NCBI GenBank assembly: GCA_034509925.1
Contig: CM067528.1
Span: 1,453,501-1,517,500, forward strand
Source of the DNA: Hirudinaria manillensis
Lineage: Eukaryota; Annelida; Clitellata; Hirudinida; Hirudinidae
Direction of reading: 5' to 3'
Length of the DNA: 64,000 nucleotides
Shown here: positions 11,615-22,938 of the stretch, in pieces
Layout of the letters: each line of letters opens with the position of its first letter
How positions within the stretch are numbered: the stretch's first letter is position 1
Position numbers and translations under genes: made by a program
Notes under the pieces: generated by a model
What the model was told of the DNA's origin: nothing
The model's database searches: none
What the model saw: only the letters and a program-made list of their open reading frames with translations

Positions 11615-11880
11615 TATTCTATTGGTTATATCGGTATTAGCTGTTTGATTGATCACGATTTCCTGCATCGATATTGTATAAATGTGTTTGTTTACTAAAC
11701 ATCTAAATCTGAAACTGTTTGTTTTAATCCAATCATTTGAAACAAATTTGTTTGCAAATAATAGCAAAGAATTGCTTCAACTAAACAGACAGCAAAACGT
11801 GCCGAAGTTGTGATTAAAAATCACGCGTTACCAAACAAATGTTTCTTAATGAACCTATTTAACAATCTTCTCCAATCACG
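11521..11880 (+). other. Duplicate of the gene 7 upstream region, without a gene
   Basis: Matches 19240-19880 closely, including the stretch GATTGATCACGATTTCCTGC, the Asn/Lys-poor AT region and the CTTCAACTAAACAGACAGCA stretch just before gene 7. Here no signal-peptide exon follows; the segment runs into a Helitron end at 11940. ATT repeat at 11576-11612. Confidence 0.6.
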
Positions 11881-11894
11881 TAATCAATGTTATC

Positions 11895-11940
11895 TGAAAT
11901 TTTGATTGAGCCACAGCAACGCGTGGCTGGGCAACGCTAG
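11895..11940 (+). mobile_element. Helitron 3' terminus
   Basis: GAGCCACAGCAACGCGTGGC followed by TGGGCAACGCTAG and a host T. This is the classic Helitron end: a short hairpin close to a terminal CTAG. The end at 61046-61089 is nearly identical. No matching 5' end was recognised nearby. Confidence 0.7.
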
Positions 11941-11941
11941 T

Positions 11942-12405
11942 TATTATAATATTTATTATTATTATTAATTATTATTATTATTTTTTATTATTATTATATT
12001 TATTATTATTATTTAATATTTCTATTGTTTAAAATTACTTAATTGTTGAGGATTTATATTGATAATATTACTATTAACATCCTAAAAGATCGGGTCCAAT
12101 GCTTTTGATGAAAACACGAAATCTTTATTGTCCTAGAATCTAAATGGATTTTAAAATCTAAATAGTTTTATTATGCAATTTAATTGTTTAAATAATATTT
12201 ATTATCAGAATATTTGTTTTATCTTTTCAACATCAATTCATCCTATCAGTGAAGCACTCATTCCTTTTATCGAAAAGATATATGGCAGAACATAAATAAT
12301 TCGTTGAAAGATATATATTGCATTATTACCCTAATAAATTGAAAAATATTCGTAATCAATTTTAAATAATTGCTTTACATAAATTTTGTTTGATTTTTTT
12401 TTAAA
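11942..12405. repeat. ATT-rich intergenic start of duplicated block 2
   Basis: ATT/TATTATT tracts at 11950-12020, then AT-rich DNA nearly identical to 8440-8820. No exon recognised; it leads to the TATA box at 12406. Confidence 0.5.
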
Positions 12406-12413
12406 TATAAAAG
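12406..12413 (+). promoter_or_regulatory. TATA box upstream of inhibitor-like gene 4
   Basis: TATAAAAG in the same context as 8822 before gene 3. Confidence 0.4.
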
Positions 12414-12651
12414 TCAAATGTATAATGATTATGACAAACAGAGGGCAACGAAGTTCTCTATTAAGTTCTGCATTAATTTAATTTAATAATTACATTATAT
12501 TTTTCAGAAATATTATATTATAAATAAATTAGAAGCATTATAATATAATTTATCGTTTAATAAATGTATCATAATTCACTTTATTTCATGACATTTCAGG
12601 GCGATTCGATCCAAGGTCATGGGAATGTCAACACCACACGAGGACAAAATC

Positions 12652-14556
12652 ATGTCCGTCTATTCATTCCTTGTTCTTCCAACTTTGCTTCTGATGAAAT
12701 TGGATCCAATTACAGCTTATCGTAATTAGTAGCATTACGTTTTATAGCTCGGACGTCCAATGCATAATATGTCGAAAAAATAATAATTTTGTTACAATTT
12801 ACATTTTACATAAAGTTACAATTAAAATTAAAATTTACATAAAGTTTTCAAATTTGTTCTATAATAAGAAATGGTAATTCTTATGGTTCAATTACGTGCC
12901 CAGTAAGTCGATTAAACGTTTTGATTTAGAATAATATGAATTAATAATAACATAATGAATATTTAAACAATTAAATTTATGCAGCTTATTGTGATTCGAA
13001 TGAGACACGTGAGGGATTTACATTCATACAAACATCGTGGCCGAAGTTCGTCTGGAAGGTGTAAATTAATAAATTATATGAATATCAATTAATGATTAGT
13101 ATTAATACTTCATTTATTGATTAATATATCTTAATTATTTCATTTACGTAAATATATTCTTAAAATTAAAATAACACGTGAAAATAACGGTTTTTTGATT
13201 TTTATTTCTTTATTTATTTTGGATGTTGATGAAGTCAAGAAAATATTCAGTGATATGTGGCCAGACGTGCAGGCAAGTGAAGGAGTTGATATGCAATAAG
13301 TAAACTTGATACATTTTGCCAATTTCATACAATAGGTATTACAAAAGGGTAACAAATATTTTTGACAATAATAGTAATATGTCGGACAACAATAAGAATA
13401 ATTATATTGTAATTACCTTTAAAAGAATTACTGTAATTTAACGGACTGTAAATCAATTGTAATACATTCGACAAATGCAATACAATAATATAATGGATCG
13501 TTTATTCCTTAAAAGATTGACATGTCGTGCTATTTGGCGTAATCCTTACAATCGCTGTAATTTTGTTTTATTTGTAAATTCTGTATAATTCGACAGTTCA
13601 GAGAATATGCCTGGTCTCATAACGATACCGAGGAATGTTATGGCTACATAAAACTCATCTCTTCTTATGACCTCGTCATGGGCCCACCTAGTTACACGGC
13701 CATGGGTGAATTTATGACGAATTTTTTCTTCTTTCTTAAATATTTTTTTTCTAAAATTTTTCCCCCTATCCAAATCATAATTTTGTCAATTTAACATAAC
13801 ATTGTATTAATAAGTATTGAATTACTTTAAGTACTGGTGAATCCCCTTTTGTCTCTTTGGTTGTGCTTTACATAAGTGCAAGTCATTAAGTACAAGTTAA
13901 GAGGTTATTAATAATGGCTTTCATTAACAATTATAATAACACTATAATAGCACGTAATAATAAAATCCATAACAATGTTTCTAACAATTTCATTCAGAAC
14001 CAGATATGTCGCTAATCAATTTTATCGCAGGAGAGGTAACATGGAAATTATGCGGATGCTTAATTTTTAGTTGTCAGTTGAATATTATTTAAATGTTTTG
14101 TAATTGAAAATAATTCAGTTTTCGGTGAACCAACGTCTCTCAGAAGTTAATTTTTTTCGTAATTTTTCCAGAAATTCACGCCTCTCATTCAAAAAATTCA
14201 GTCTAAAATTCCTTCCATCAAGGCAAGTTCCAGTTTGTTTTGTTATTCGACATGAAACGTCGATTAAGTTTGACGTTGGTGAATGAACTCATTCAAGAGT
14301 AAGGTCGATTTTTAAATATGACTTAAAATGTACAATTAAGTGAATAAATAGTTAAGAATACATTTTTAATTACGCAAATCATAAATTTATTTATAAAAAT
14401 TAAACATTTTATTAATAATAGATTGGAGTTCAGTTCGACGACGAGCTGCCAATAGCCGTGAGAAATGCAGAAGGAAGACAATATATTCTCTTAGACGTTT
14501 CAAACAATTACAGAGTTTACTATCCACCCAAGTTCATAAGATTCCCAAAGACTTAA
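12652..14556 (+). CDS. Inhibitor-like gene 4 (paralogue of gene 3, one acceptor lost)
   Basis: Exons by alignment with gene 3: 12652-12721, 12985-13058, 13222-13272, 13597-13705, 13998-14035, 14172-14222, 14422-14556; 528 nt, 175 residues if all are joined. Signal peptide MSVYSFLVLPTLLL. Module A: TSWPKFVWK (better W-P-x-x-V than gene 3), helix DVDEVKKIFSDMWPDVQ, strand YIKLIS...GPPSYTAM. Module B: SLINFIAGE, helix ending IPSIK, IGVQFDDEL, QYILLDVSNN, YPPKFIRFPKT. Both helix exons have GC donors. Oddity: the base pair before the third exon is TG (13220-13221), not AG, so normal splicing at that site should fail. Every frame is otherwise open. It is either a recent pseudogene, uses a nearby acceptor with an altered helix, or carries a sequencing error. 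Confidence 0.6.
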
Positions 14557-14582
14557 AGACAAGACTTTCTAATTTAGACTTT

Positions 14583-14667
14583 GGGTTTAGGGTTAGGGGT
14601 TAGGGTTAGGAGTTAGGGTTAGGATTAGGGATAGGGTCAAGGTCTAGGGTTAAGGCTAACCCTAACC
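14583..14667 (+). repeat. Interstitial telomere-like tract after gene 4
   Basis: TTAGGG-type units with variants, ending in the inverted GCTAACCCTAACC. Longer than the copy at 11181 and lies 27 bp past the stop codon of gene 4. A weaker trace follows at 15120-15150. Confidence 0.8.
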
Positions 14668-15345
14668 TTTAGAATTTAGACAAGACTTCCAAAGAATGGC
14701 ATTCATTTAGATTTATATTCTTTTTCCTATTATTCTTAGTTATCTTAGTTAATGACTTGCTTTATAATAAACTCCCAACCTGGAATATTTGATTTGAAAA
14801 ATAATTCATTCAAATAAAAAGTTGGTACGAAATTAAGCATTTAAATGAAACCAGGGTTAGGTTGATTTATCATTTTCTTTATCAATTTATCTTATCTTTC
14901 TTTATTGGATTAATTAAAAAATGCACACTTCGATTAATAATTGATAGACAGAATCCCTTTGGTAATATGCTGGATGTGGATAATCCTGTTTATGAAAATC
15001 ACAAGATAACTGGTACAAACTTTGTAATTGATCAATATTAATATATCATTATCGGATGACAAATAATCCTTAAGATAAAGTTAATCTGTCATTAAATCAA
15101 TCTTTAAAATCATAGATATACTAGGGTTAAGGTCCAGGGTTAAGGCTAACTAATATTTAATGCCAACCGAATACCATAAAATCAGTAAACTTGAACAAGA
15201 ATTCGTCAGATTTTTTTTCAAAAATTTAAACAAAAGTATAAATTGTTTGTTTTATTATTCTACGAATAATAAGTAAATATTGTACGATTAAACTGCATTT
15301 AATTCTGATTATTATCCTAGTTTGGGAGCGTCTGTCAAGACAGAA
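14668..15345. other. Intergenic between genes 4 and 5
   Basis: The first 280 bp repeat the gene 3 downstream flank (end of duplicated block 2 at about 14950). The rest is single-copy AT-rich DNA with a possible TATA (TATAAAT) near 15237. No exon seen. Confidence 0.4.
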
Positions 15346-16078
15346 ATGAAGCATTTCCTTTGGTTCACTGTATTATTGGCGGTGCTGGTGATGGTCATAC
15401 TACCGAAGTGGACCAGTTCACAGAGTGAGCAACATTAAATTTAATCAAATTTTGTCAAATTAAATACTAAAGTAATAGTAATAATATTACTATTAATATT
15501 ATTCACGTGACTCTTTCAAAATTTGTAACAAGCTCGAGACATTGCACCTCTGACTAAGAAAATGATGGGAAAGGTATTAAATTCTAGAAATTGCAAGTTT
15601 AATATGTTTTAATTTTTTTTACAAATTAACCATTAATTAATTAAATAATTTATTAATTCATAATTTTCTGCTGAAATATTGTCGGATTTAAATCCAATAT
15701 TTATAGAAATGGTGGCAAGCCGTGAAATTAGTCAAGGAATACCTTCCAAATGTCACGGTGGATATTTTTCTCTTCAATTTGTTTTCATTTGCATTAAAAT
15801 TATTTAAAAACTGCGGAGAAAATGACCTATATTGTATGTTACATGGTCTCTATAATTGCTCATTTGTTAGAAGTATACGATTTAAAATTAAAGTATTATT
15901 TAATCATTTAAATTTGTTAAAATGAAAGAATTTCAACCGCCAGGTGGCCGTTGAACAAGACAACAAACGAATCCACATCCGCTACGGGAGCAGTTGGAGT
16001 TACATGCTGTTGACAGCTGATGCCGATGACGTGATCAGGGAGTATCCCCTTTATGTCATGGAAATTAAAAACAGCTGA
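15346..16078 (+). CDS. Inhibitor-like gene 5, single module
   Basis: Exons 15346-15424, 15533-15573, 15707-15757, 15944-16078; 306 nt, 101 residues. The long hydrophobic start MKHFLWFTVLLAVLVMVIL is a signal peptide or anchor. One module only, of the second type: IAPLTKKMMGK, helix KWWQAVKLVKEYLPNVT, then VAVEQDNKRIHIRYGSSW, YMLLTADADDVI and YPLYVMEI. The signal exon ends in phase 1 and joins directly to the module, exactly as expected if a complete phase 1-1 module was lost, or if this is the ancestral form. The mature size is close to that of eglin c (about 70 residues). It is the copy that best shows that one module equals one domain. Inhibitory function is inferred only. Confidence 0.68.
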
Positions 16079-17010
16079 ACGGTCACATCAGGTCAAATCA
16101 GAAAATATTTCTGAACGAAACTTGAAATCGATTTTAAGACTTTTTATTATGTTTATTGTTAACCATTTCTGGCCATGTTCAGTTATGTTCATTTATGGAG
16201 ATTTTACGATCACTAAGTTCATTAAGTTTAACATTACTAAGATAGTTTAATGAAAAACATCAATCACTTTTATTTCGTCTTATCATCAACAATGAAATTC
16301 CAAAGTATAATAAATGCTTTCAAATATAATTACAACATACCTTTGGTTTTTGGTAAAAAAAAAATATATCGAAGCGAAACATGCAAACCATTGATTGAAT
16401 GCATTCGTCTTCATGACAACGAACAGCCACAACAACCAGCTACGGATATAGAGTCTCGTAGCATCCATGCATCCATTTCACTGAATATTTAAATATTTAA
16501 ATTAGGGTTAGGGTTAATGTTTTTAAGTATTAGCTTAACCCTAAAATTAAACCTGTCACTTCTAAGTTTTGAATGACATAGCCATGCATCATTTAAACTG
16601 AATATTTAAGTTAGGGTTATGGTCTACGTTGGGGTTAGAGTCTTGATTCTTAACCTAACCCTTGACCTAACCTTACCCTCTCTAAGTTTTGGCTCCCTTC
16701 TGCTCAAGTGTTCTAGACTAGCTATCGATCGTAAAAACCAATTATTCAATCTAACTGATATGAAAACATTACAAGCGTAAACTGGACTATGCTGACAGTC
16801 GTAAATGTACCTAGAAATAATGCTCAACAATCAATTCGGAACTTAATGAACCCCTCTAAAATGATTGCAATCTTTTGTCAGCAAAATTATTCATAGTGAT
16901 GGTGATAACTTCAAATTAAGTATGTTAAACTGTGTTTAGCGACCAAAGGCAAAACGCTACGGTATTCAACATCATCAGTTTTCGAAAAGAAGTTTGGAAA
17001 AGTATTAGAA
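16079..17010. other. Intergenic with short telomere-like traces
   Basis: TTAGGG-type stretches at 16502-16517 and 16611-16678 (the second with inverted CCTAACC units). A short open frame at 16250-16492 has no recognisable similarity or domain and is probably chance. No RNA gene seen. Confidence 0.4.
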
Positions 17011-19142
17011 ATGAAGTGCTTTGTTTTTCTGATTCTTTTCCTATGCGCAACTGGTTGGTTCTTGAACATATTTAATCAGATTTTAAATTCACTCATTCAC
17101 CTTGCTACGAGAAGCATTCCATCTTATTAGTTGTTAAGGCAGTGGAATAGATATCTTTGTAAAAGAATGTAATTTAATTCATTTTATTTCATTTTTATAT
17201 TTAAAATTTTGTTTTGATAAGTAATATTTCAAAGTTGCGAAATGTTTTGCCAATTGCAGTTGTATTGTTTCAAATGGCACATTTAAACTGTGTCATATTT
17301 CGATCCATTAAACGGACTATGGTAAATCAATAATGAGTGAATGGATAAATAAATATTAAATAAATAAATGTAATATAATAATTTATTTTACATTGTGGTA
17401 ATTAAATTCAGAATATTTATGTTACTATTAAATAAAAAATCAGGTGTTTCAGACATTGTCATGGGTGACAATCTCTACAAAGCTGTAGTAACGAGATATC
17501 ATGCTTTAGCTAATAAGGTTAATATAATATTATGAATAAAATATATATAATTAAAATATTTTTAAATAAATTCATTATTAGTATATATATATAAATATAA
17601 ATTGACATGAGATATTATAAATAAAGAATTATTTATTTTTTAATAAAGTTGATGTTTTTAATGCTAACATTATAAATATATAAACTTTCCTCAGCCTCTC
17701 AAAGAAGTGAAAAAGAATCTGACAAGGATTTACCCAAAGGCGGAGGTGGGTGCTTTATGATTAGATTTTGTTTTATAAAATGCTAAAAAAAAATTTTTTA
17801 TCAATTTAAAATTAATTATATATACACTTGTTGTTTTATAAGTTGATTACTTTTAATATTTATCTATTTAATATATTAATTCATTAATTCATTCAGAAAC
17901 AACTAATTTGCTTTTGAATAAAGTTGTTAGTCACAGCTTGGAACCATAACGATCCGTATTTCCTGAAAATAAAATTCACAACACATTTCACTTCACAAAA
18001 AAAAAATTAAAATTAAAAGATCGATGTAATAAACAAATAAATTAAATAATTAATGCAAATAATATAAAAAGATTTATTTAAAAATAAAATTATATTAGGT
18101 CGTTTTGGCATGGAATAAAGTAAAAAGACCATTGTCGCCTTATTGGAACAAGATTGTGATAAAACTCAATTCTAAAAACATCACTGTTGGTTCACCCATG
18201 TACGTCAGTAAAGGTTTGATTGTTTGAATTTGCTTCTTAATTGTAAATATTTTTCCGTAATTCTTAATTCATTTTTATTATCATAACTTCATAAATTCAT
18301 AAATTTTTTGTTTTGTTTATATTTTCCCTGGCTTTGGTAACAGTTTTATATATATATAACGTTATATGTATTTATAGCAATTATACAATATATGATATAC
18401 AACAACCGCAAATATAGTATATATATATATTTAATATTATTAAATAATCTGTATTTTAACTCCAGTGCCCGATTTGAAATTTCTCAAACCTTTTGTTGGC
18501 GAGGTATTTAAAGTTTATATTTTACGTTAATGGTTAAAGAAGAATTTTAGAAGTTTAATTCTCACTGATATATGACAACCACGAGTTGCTTTACAATTTA
18601 ATGTTAATTATATAAAATTACTTATTTAATACCATTGAGTTTGTTATAAATAATTTATTTTTATAACTGCAGTCTGTCGGGAAAGCCATAGTTAAAATAA
18701 TATATCGCCTTCCAGACATGGGGGTTTGTGATCTTTTTAATTTATTTGTTTATTAATTATAAATCTGTCAAAACAATCATTGGCATGAGTTGCTTCGCGA
18801 CAGCTTTCCTGACTTTTCTTCAGTCCCTCGCAAAGCAATTATTCAAGTTAATATCAAAACTTCAGCTTGCAAATTCAAACTAGCAATCTATACTGACTAC
18901 AGTATGTTCTTCTGAAGTTAATAAATAATATATAGTCAAGAGAATTGAGACCAATAATAATGATGTATAATAATATAATAATATATATATATTATTAGAT
19001 AATAGTCAAGAGAATTGAGACCAACGCAGTGGTTTGGAGGAACCGAACAGAAACTGATTCCCACATTCTCCTGAAAATTTCCAATGACGGCATTCTTCGT
19101 TTAGAACCGGAATATGTTGACAACAGCCAAAAGGGACGTTGA
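17011..19142 (+). CDS. Inhibitor-like gene 6 (two modules)
   Basis: Exons 17011-17053, 17444-17517, 17695-17745, 18099-18213, 18466-18503, 18673-18723, 18999-19142; 516 nt, 171 residues. Signal peptide MKCFVFLILFLCAT. Module A: TRYHALANK in the W-P-x-L-V position, helix PLKEVKKNLTRIYPKAE, strand VVLAWNK...NKIVIKLNSKNITV. Module B: LKFLKPFVGE, helix SVGKAIVKIIYRLPDMG, then IIVKRIETNAVVWRN, HILLKISNDGIL and PEYVDNS. The usual C-terminal Y-V-R-V-P-K is replaced, making this one of the more divergent copies. All introns GT-AG. Exon 2 could start nine bases later at a second AG in the same frame; 17444 is preferred because it gives the 74-nt length seen in genes 3, 4, 7 and 8. A relict extra strand exon lies in intron 3. 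Confidence 0.65.
17924..18010 (+). pseudogene. Relict strand exon inside intron 3 of gene 6
   Basis: After an AAG acceptor-like site an open stretch reads LLVTAWNHNDPYFLKIKF before low-complexity Lys/Asn and a stop. It resembles the start of the genuine exon at 18099 (VVLAWNK...). It has no good donor in the right place. It looks like a decayed duplicate of the strand exon, or possibly an alternative exon. Confidence 0.45.
18934..19024 (+). repeat. Short tandem duplication covering the start of gene 6 exon 7
   Basis: AGTCAAGAGAATTGAGACCA occurs at 18934 and again at 19004, 70 bp apart. The second is coding, the first is intronic. Confidence 0.75.
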
Positions 19143-19920
19143 CGATAAAAATGCAACTATAACTTATAAAATGAAATAATTTACCCTTTTAACTTTTAAG
19201 AATTTTTTTCCTAATACTGAATTAAAATTTTAACAATAAAAAGTAACTTATATCTGGCTTCCAAAAGCTTTTCAAAAGCAAGTTATGAGTTATTAACCTT
19301 TATTATTATTATTATTATTATTATTTATTTTATTGGTTATAATGTTATTATTTATTACCCTAATTTCTGCGAATCTTATGGATTTTAGAGTTAATTTTAT
19401 ATTCGGTTTACACTGAACAATAAGTCAAATAATTTATCCAATAACTTGAATTAATCACAATCAAATATGTAGAGCCCTATTATTAATCACTGTAAATTTT
19501 ATTATAATATTTTTAATTTGCAGAGCACCATACACATAGCGGCGTTTGTGACAAAAAATAAACTTAACGAGCTTAAAATGCACATTGATTTGCTGATCAA
19601 TAAATAACAAACAGAATATTTGGATTTGTGATATTCTAAGCAGACAAACAGATACCAAAAGTATGTTCCGATTAAACAAAGTATTAGCTGCTTGATTGAT
19701 CACGATTTCCTGCATCGATATTGTACATATGTGTTTGTTTACTAAACATCTAAAACTCAAAATGTTTGTTTTAATCCAATCATTTGAAACAAATTTGTTT
19801 GAAAATAATAGTAAAGAATTGCTTCAACTAAACAGACAGCAAAAGAAATGTTTCTGAATGAACCTATTTAACAATCTACAAATATCCGTTCGCATTTCAG
19901 TAAACTTTGATGAAGATTTA
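19143..19920. other. Intergenic and presumed promoter region of gene 7
   Basis: Contains an ATT tract (19299-19327) and the block 19240-19880 that is duplicated at 11521-11880. No exon seen before the gene 7 signal peptide. Confidence 0.45.
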
Positions 19921-19929
19921 ATGAAAAAG

Positions 19930-21728
19930 ATGAAAACCTTTGCGATAATAGTCAGCATCAGTTATTTTGCTACAGGTTACTTTGGGTTTATTATTTATTA
20001 TATATTAGAAAATAAATTATTCATTGTTGTTTTTAGAATTAAATTATCATTTAATTCATGTTAAAGAAATGAATTTATTTCTGTTTCACTTTCAGCCATT
20101 TACGGATTTGTTCTGGTTCCAGAGGGATATCGCTTAGTCTCCATAATTTTTATTGGCTATTCATTCAAGGTATTTATTTCAAACCAATCTGTGATGGTGA
20201 TAATTTTACTAAAACAACAAAAACGACAAATGACAACAAAAAGATACCAACTGTTCGCTAAACCATTTAGAACTACAGTTACAATCAACTACGTGTAACT
20301 ACATCACAGCTTCTGCGTCCGTGGAACTAAAATACCAACAACAAATTTCAAAGCACGACATTAAATGTTACGAAACAAATTCCATTTTTAAATAAAATTT
20401 TTCGTATTTTTAATGCAAAAATAACAAATTTGATGAATAATACCATTTATTTACTTCCAGCCCAGATATCTTGTTGAACGAGAACTAGCGAAACAATTGC
20501 CAAACGTCCAAGTAAACAAATATTATTAAATATAAATTAGGAAAATTATCAAATAATAGTATAATCCTTGAAATAACAATTATTATGAATGGCCACAAAA
20601 TGTGGTCTCAAAAGTTTTTTGTTTTAATTAAAGTAATTAATAAAAAAATAATTAATAAATAATTCTTTCGAATTTACAAACAAATAATTTCAATTGTCCT
20701 GCGGATATCATTTTTTATTTTTTTTTAAGCCTTAAAAATTATTTTAAATCGCAATCAGTTTGACAAACAACAACAACAACAACAACAACATGAACATCAA
20801 ATCATATCTTTCAAACGACAGTTCAAGATATACACGACAGAGAATTACTATATTTACCCAGAAGAATTCTATTTTGGAAAGATCAGACTCGTAGCGGATG
20901 ACGAAGACGTGGTCATGCTTCCACCCGAATTTAGCGGATTAGGTTTGAAAATAATGACATTATATTAATTATAATAATGATAATAATACTGTTACTAATA
21001 ATAATAATAGTAATGATGATGATGATGACGTTATAATTTCATTAAATTAAAAATTATTTCAATTTTAAAGACCCAAGTTGCAGATGATTTGTTAAACAAA
21101 ATCATTTCAGAACCTGATTTGAAGTTCGCAGCTAAACTAGTAGGAGAGGTTGTTGTTGTTGTTGCTGTTCATAAATTTTACAACCACTTTTTAATATAAT
21201 TGAGTACATTTGCAACAGTAATATCATGAAATATTAATTCATTTAAAAAAAAACAAAATCTGAAACAGAAAGATTACATGGAAGCTGTTCGAGAAATACA
21301 ATCGTTTATCCCAACCGCCAGGGTAATTAACCAATTCTTTCAACTTTGTATTTTTTCTTTGTGGTTGCTTATTAAATCCTAAATTAGTTGTTGAAATCAT
21401 CTGAATTTAAATTCAGACTTTAACGGGATTGTGATTTGATTAATTTGTTTAATTTATTGTTATTATTTACGTTATTATTAACATTGCTTACATTGCTATT
21501 CATCCTTAATAAAACCAAACAAAGAGAAACGTAGAAATCTTAAACTCTCTAAGGCTATATTTATTTTTTGTTTAGATTGTTGTCCAGAAAGGTGAGACTG
21601 TTATCTGGAAATCCTCAGAGGCAAACTGGGACTACATTCTCGTTGAGGTTTCGCCCACGGATTCGACAGTCACTGCGATTCCGAAATTTGTCAGAGTTCC
21701 TAAGACTCTTAGTCGTATATTTGTTTAA
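19930..21728 (+). CDS. Inhibitor-like gene 7 (two modules, clearest family example)
   Basis: Exons 19930-19975, 20096-20169, 20461-20511, 20822-20942, 21111-21148, 21269-21322, 21576-21728; 537 nt, 178 residues. Signal peptide MKTFAIIVSISYFAT; an in-frame ATG at 19921 would add three residues. Module A: helix PRYLVERELAKQLPNVQ, strand FGKIRLVADDEDVVMLPPEF. Module B: AAKLVGE, helix DYMEAVREIQSFIPTAR, IVVQKGETVIWKSSE, DYILVEVSPTDSTVTAIP, FVRVPKT. The order L-V-G, A-V-x-E-I, P, V-V, G, then a hydrophobic strand and x-V-x-x-x-P follows eglin c closely, and this copy led me to the family. Helix exon 6 has 18 codons, one more than others. The last six codons beyond VPKT are not shared with relatives and may come from an inserted retroelement tail. 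All introns GT-AG. Confidence 0.72.
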
Positions 21729-22020
21729 ATTTGAGAATAACATGGCTAATAATTGTTTACATTCATGTCCTTTTGAGTTATTGTTTTTGTTGTTTAAAAA
21801 ATTGTATAAGTCTCATCTAGTGAGAGATGCCTCGGTTGTTTGAATTTACATGGTTGCATTATATATGATTTCCAGGGCCAGTCTGTTTAGCGGAAGCTTG
21901 CGCTTCCTTAAGACTGACCCTATGAGTTTATTTTGTATTTTAAGTTCATTTGTTTCGCTGTGTTATGTACATAATTGTTTGTTTAATAAACTCATAAGCT
22001 CAAAAAAAATAATAATAATT
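21729..22020 (+). mobile_element. Probable retroelement 3' tail or long 3' UTR with hairpin
   Basis: Directly after the gene 7 stop comes GC-richer DNA ending with AATAAACTCATAAGCTC and an A-rich run near 22005. A palindrome at 21880-21915 pairs AGTCT with AGACT and GGAAGC with GCTTCC. Both features fit either the end of a truncated non-LTR element or the real 3' UTR of gene 7. I cannot separate the two without other copies. Confidence 0.35.
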
Positions 22021-22628
22021 CCTCAAAGAATTATTATGTTAAAGAGTCTCCAATAATGTTGATTGTTGATTAAAATAAATTATTATTATTATTGTTGTTG
22101 TCCAAATTATAGGTCATCAAAATTGTAATTTATAATTACCCATGGTAATTATATTTTTCTTACTGCTATCATTATTACGTTAGGCGACAGCTTGGCTTTC
22201 TGTTTTTCTATCCTCATAATATTTTCAAAACATAATTTTCCCTGCGATAAATAATTCTCTTCACATTAGGAATTGATTTGCGAGAAAATATGAAAACATG
22301 CTTTTGGTCAAACCTGATATGCGCGGATCAATGCTATTCAATGTCATTAAGACCAATTTTATACCTCAACGGGTACTGTCACACATGACCCGATATACGC
22401 CTACTACACTTTTACAAGTTATTACTTACAGATGTTTAGTCAAATTAATTTTCCAAAAAATGCACATTTAAAAAATATAATAACAAAATATAATAATAAA
22501 AAATAATAAATAAAATATAGTAATAAAAAATAACATAATATGAAAGGCTTTATCATCAAACAATCCAAAATTCAAAAACGAATGCAATAATGTTTTTTTT
22601 AGATGCTGTTCGAGAATATAGAATTTTT

Positions 22629-22661
<33 letters not shown>

Positions 22662-22938
22662 TATTTTCTACGCCCATTTTTGCGAAGACAATAGAATTCA
22701 TTGAATCAAATAAAATAAATGAATAAATAAATTGATGAATAAAAATCAGCTTCTATTCTCACAACACAACAACAACAACAGCAACAACAACGAAGCGCAC
22801 GAAATCAAAGGTGTGAATGTAAGTCACGCGATCCTAGCACAGATGTTTCTGATTGAATCTTTAAAACAATCTTCAGTCTCCTCTTATATCTGCCAACAGC
22901 TGAGAAAATCAACTTTGAAAGATCAGTTAAAGTTAAGG
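22021..22938. other. Intergenic between genes 7 and 8
   Basis: ATT and AAC repeats (for example 22632-22662 and 22765-22785) in AT-rich DNA. The part from 22840 weakly matches the upstream flank of gene 7, so it is probably promoter. No exon recognised. Confidence 0.4.

Noticed and set aside
16250-16492. 80-residue frame near gene 5
   Set aside because: No domain, no splice partner, AT-rich composition, ends near telomere-like repeats.
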